Of a stretch of 64,000 nucleotides of DNA, positions 61,820 to 64,000 are shown piece by piece. The translations under genes and the position numbers were made by a program. The notes beneath the pieces were generated by a model, which was not told the origin of the DNA, did no database searches, and was given only the letters and a program-made list of their open reading frames with translations. The stretch is from positions 65,567,709 through 65,631,708 of the forward strand of contig CM041084.1 of the NCBI GenBank assembly GCA_023079485.1. Reading direction: 5' to 3'. Every line of letters begins with the position of its first letter. The first letter of the stretch is position 1. Origin of the DNA: Archilochus colubris (lineage: Eukaryota > Chordata > Aves > Apodiformes > Trochilidae).

Positions 61820-62144
61820 TGTAGTGAAATGAGGCAACCAGGTGCCACTAATTGCCAGGGAGTGAGCATGAGCTTGTGTTAAGCCCACCTGTGCCTGATT
61901 AGGGTGGGCCCCAACTGCGCATGAGCAGGATTAGGGGGCCAATAAAAGGTGAGGCTCAAACTCACAGGCTCAGCTCAGTCCTGAGCAAGCCAGCAGAGAG
62001 GTCAGTTGCTCTCGGAGCGATAGCACTGATCCAGGCTGGTCAACCCTTAGGGTTATAGGCTCAGAGCATTATTTGTGAGTCTCTGCTGGAACACCTGGTT
62101 GGACCTTGGAGTGCCGTGCCCTAAAAGAGATTTGTCTTTCTACA
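61820..62144 (+). mobile_element. Solo-LTR-like element (325 bp)
   Basis: Starts TGTAGTGAAATGAGG and ends TTTCTACA, with a near-perfect 6-bp duplication outside. A TATA-like AATAAAAG is at 61941-61948, about 120 bases in, which divides a U3-like part from an R/U5-like part of about 200 bases. The first 130 bases are shared with the palindromic element at 28892-29047 and, more distantly, the element at 19938-20146. No primer-binding site, gag or pol sequence follows, so it is a solo LTR if the interpretation is right. Confidence 0.7.
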
Positions 62145-62150
62145 GGGGCA

Positions 62151-62370
62151 CCACAGGCTGTGCATAGGAAGTGGATATTGTGAGAGGATATCTACAGAAA
62201 GCAGAACCACCCAAATTTGAAGGTATGCAAGTTACTTAAATCTGTCTCAGCCTTCATTTGAATGACCAGCTTAACAGTTGTCCCTTATGAGCAAAACAGT
62301 GATAGCAATAGAAAATGCCCCATCTTGACTTTCAGACTGACTTGCAGTTTAAAAGTTAGAGGTACTCATT
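62151..62370. other. Short gap between LTR-like element and CR1
   Basis: About 220 bases of unique-looking sequence; nothing recognised. Confidence 0.5.
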
Positions 62371-62687
62371 TGCCCCTGTACTCAGCACTGGTGAGGCCAC
62401 ACCTCGAGTACTGTGTCCAGTTCTGGGCCCCTCAGTTTAGGAAGGTTATCGAGGTCCTGGAGTGGATCCAAAGGATGGCAACCAGGCTGGTGAAGGGACT
62501 CGAGCACAGATCCTATGAGGAGAGACTGAGGGAGCTGGGGGTGTTCAGCCTGGAGAAGAGGCGGCTCAGGGGAGACCTCATCACTCTCTACAACTCCCTG
62601 AAAGGAGGTTGGAGCCGGGGGGGGGTTGGTCTCTTTTCCCAGGCAACTCTCAGCAAGAGAAGAGGACACGGTCTCAAGTTGTGCTGA
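62371..62687 (+). pseudogene. CR1 ORF2 C-terminal remnant
   Basis: About 105 codons of the region behind the reverse transcriptase (starting [20 protein letters not shown] and ending HGLKLC) are open in frame, then TGA interrupts at 62685-62687. The remaining C-terminal DNA continues after the stop. The catalytic domain is absent. An upstream ATG in this frame, at 62262, lies outside the element and is chance. Confidence 0.8.
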
Positions 62688-62921
62688 GGGAGGTTTAGGT
62701 TGGATATTAGAAAGAATTTCTTTACAGAGTGGGTGATCAGGCATTGGAATGGGCTGCCCAGGGAAGTAGTGGATTCTCCATCCCTGGAGATATTTAAAAA
62801 GAGACTGGATGTGGCACTCAGTGCCATGGTCTAGCAACCGCAGCGGTGGTTCAAGGGTTGGACTTGATGATCTCTGAGGTCCCTTCCAACCCAGCCAAGT
62901 CTATGATTCTGTGATTCTATG
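62371..62921 (+). mobile_element. CR1 LINE 3' end, 5'-truncated
   Basis: Begins abruptly within ORF2 (CCCCTGTACTCAGCACTGG) and runs to the CR1 end with CTATGATTCTGTGATTCTATG. It is highly similar to the - strand copy at 12122-13628 across the shared 540 bases and so belongs to the same or a sister subfamily. A run of seven or more G lies near 62619. Confidence 0.93.
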
Positions 62922-64000
62922 AGAGAAGAGTTGAGGGGCAGCTGTGGCTCTGACTGCTGTGGGCAGAGGAGAGAGGAGCCACATCAAGAATGAACAGTGC
63001 TGTTTGAAGATAGAAAAGGTTTCTCTGCTCACTGTGTCTTGAAATGTAGCCTGCTCTATTAATACCCCCATGTCAGTAAATCTGCTTATACTTACAAACA
63101 GGTAAAGGTACACCTCTGTTTTGAACCTGATGGGTGTTTCAGTTTGAGATAGGCATTGCAGCCACAGGATTTGGACAATCATGGACATGTCCATAAAGAG
63201 GATCTAGGGCCTCTGAAAGGCTTTAATGCATAAAGAAAGGGTTCATATAAGCTTCAGGCAGTGACTAAGCAGAATTTAAGCTCTTTAGGCTTTAACATGC
63301 CTTTAATCTTTTGTAGCTCTAGCCTAAAGATAGGATTATTTATTTTGTGTACTATCCAAATTTTGATACTGGAAAATCATTTTAGTGAGAAATATGCTAA
63401 AAATTGCCCTTAATAAGCACTTCAAGTTAACAGCTGGTATTTACACCAAGTTTACACCATCCTGTGCAATGCAGCTAATAAAATCTGAATGTGAGTGCTT
63501 GGCCTCTTTAAAATAAAACTATTCTTGCTGTTAGATAGTATCACCATCCTTGATTTTAACAAAAGGGGAAAAAAAATCTACTTAAGTAAAAACTGATTCA
63601 AAAGTAGCTAATCCTCACTGTGAGTCACACCTAATTTACCTGGACTCCTTATCCTTAATAAATGAGTCATGCCTGGCTCTACAAGCTTGGTTTGCAAACC
63701 ATCTTTCCTGGGATTAAAGCAGCCTGAGATCCAGCAATCAGGCTTGCATGATTCCCAGGGATGAGACCAGTTTCTGCTTAAAGGTTTTAGCTCCCCAGGC
63801 ATATAGGTAAAGGCAGCTTGAACTGATCATCTTAGAGTTGATAAGTTTTGCATTGCCAGACAGCTTCAATATAATCTATTCTTTCTCACACCAGAACTCA
63901 TTTTTTCCAGCGAGTTGGAACATAGACTGTGTACAAATGACACGTTTGGTTTCTAAGTAGAAATGTCACTAGTTGAAAGACAATTGAAATCTTGTTGAGC
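62922..64000. other. Intergenic, nothing recognised
   Basis: AT-rich unique-looking sequence. A 14-base palindrome (TGGTTTGCAAACCA) lies at 63688-63701. No gene or repeat was recognised. Confidence 0.5.

Noticed and set aside
62382..62837. - strand frame of 151 codons
   Set aside because: Antisense of the + strand CR1 copy; the same antisense frame appears at the other CR1 copy.
1..64000. Bacterial-type features: operons, CRISPR arrays, riboswitches, rho-independent terminators
   Set aside because: The DNA is vertebrate; there are no spaced direct-repeat arrays and no compact gene clusters. tRNA or rRNA genes were not seen by eye, though a tRNA scan was not possible.

Overview
The window is avian nuclear DNA. 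The evidence is several CR1 LINE copies with the bird-type 3' end (short ATTCTATG-like repeats), GC-rich CpG-island promoter DNA set in AT-rich flanks, and one vertebrate gene in ten exons. I cannot name the species.

The one gene I can support is SLC35B3 on the + strand, about 33.6-55.0 kb. It encodes the Golgi PAPS (sulfate donor) transporter 2. A non-coding or partly coding first exon lies in a CpG island (32.86-33.99 kb, donor after 33791). Nine further exons follow (37959-38231, 39490-39611, 41538-41692, 42644-42751, 46746-46843, 48329-48421, 48828-48939, 53138-53207, 54308-54458). All have GT-AG borders and compatible phases. Joined from the ATG at 38031 they give 369 residues with no internal stop. 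The reading frame also stays open upstream, through exon 2 and back into exon 1 in phase, so a longer N-terminus is possible.

1-32.8 kb shows no protein gene I can defend. It is AT-rich intergenic DNA, upstream of SLC35B3. It holds a CR1 scrap fused to a 214-base tract of only G and T (2.2-2.5 kb), a 5'-truncated CR1 with a long unbroken reverse-transcriptase frame on the - strand (12.1-13.6 kb), two short LTR-like elements (19.94-20.15 and 28.89-29.05 kb), A/C-rich tracts, and microsatellites. 55-64 kb is intergenic and richer in repeats: an old CR1 (59.6-60.1), a CR1 tail (61.72-61.76), a solo-LTR-like element (61.82-62.14) and a younger CR1 3' end (62.37-62.92).

There is no operon-like or multi-gene system here. 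The most unusual items are (a) three related TG...CA elements with 6-bp target duplications, one of which is a palindrome carrying the same LTR start at both ends; (b) a perfect 35-bp hairpin with a one-base spacer next to a 33-bp tandem duplication in SLC35B3 intron 5; (c) the in-phase open frame linking the CpG-island exon to the conserved SLC35B3 start; and (d) the strictly G/T tract at 2.3 kb.
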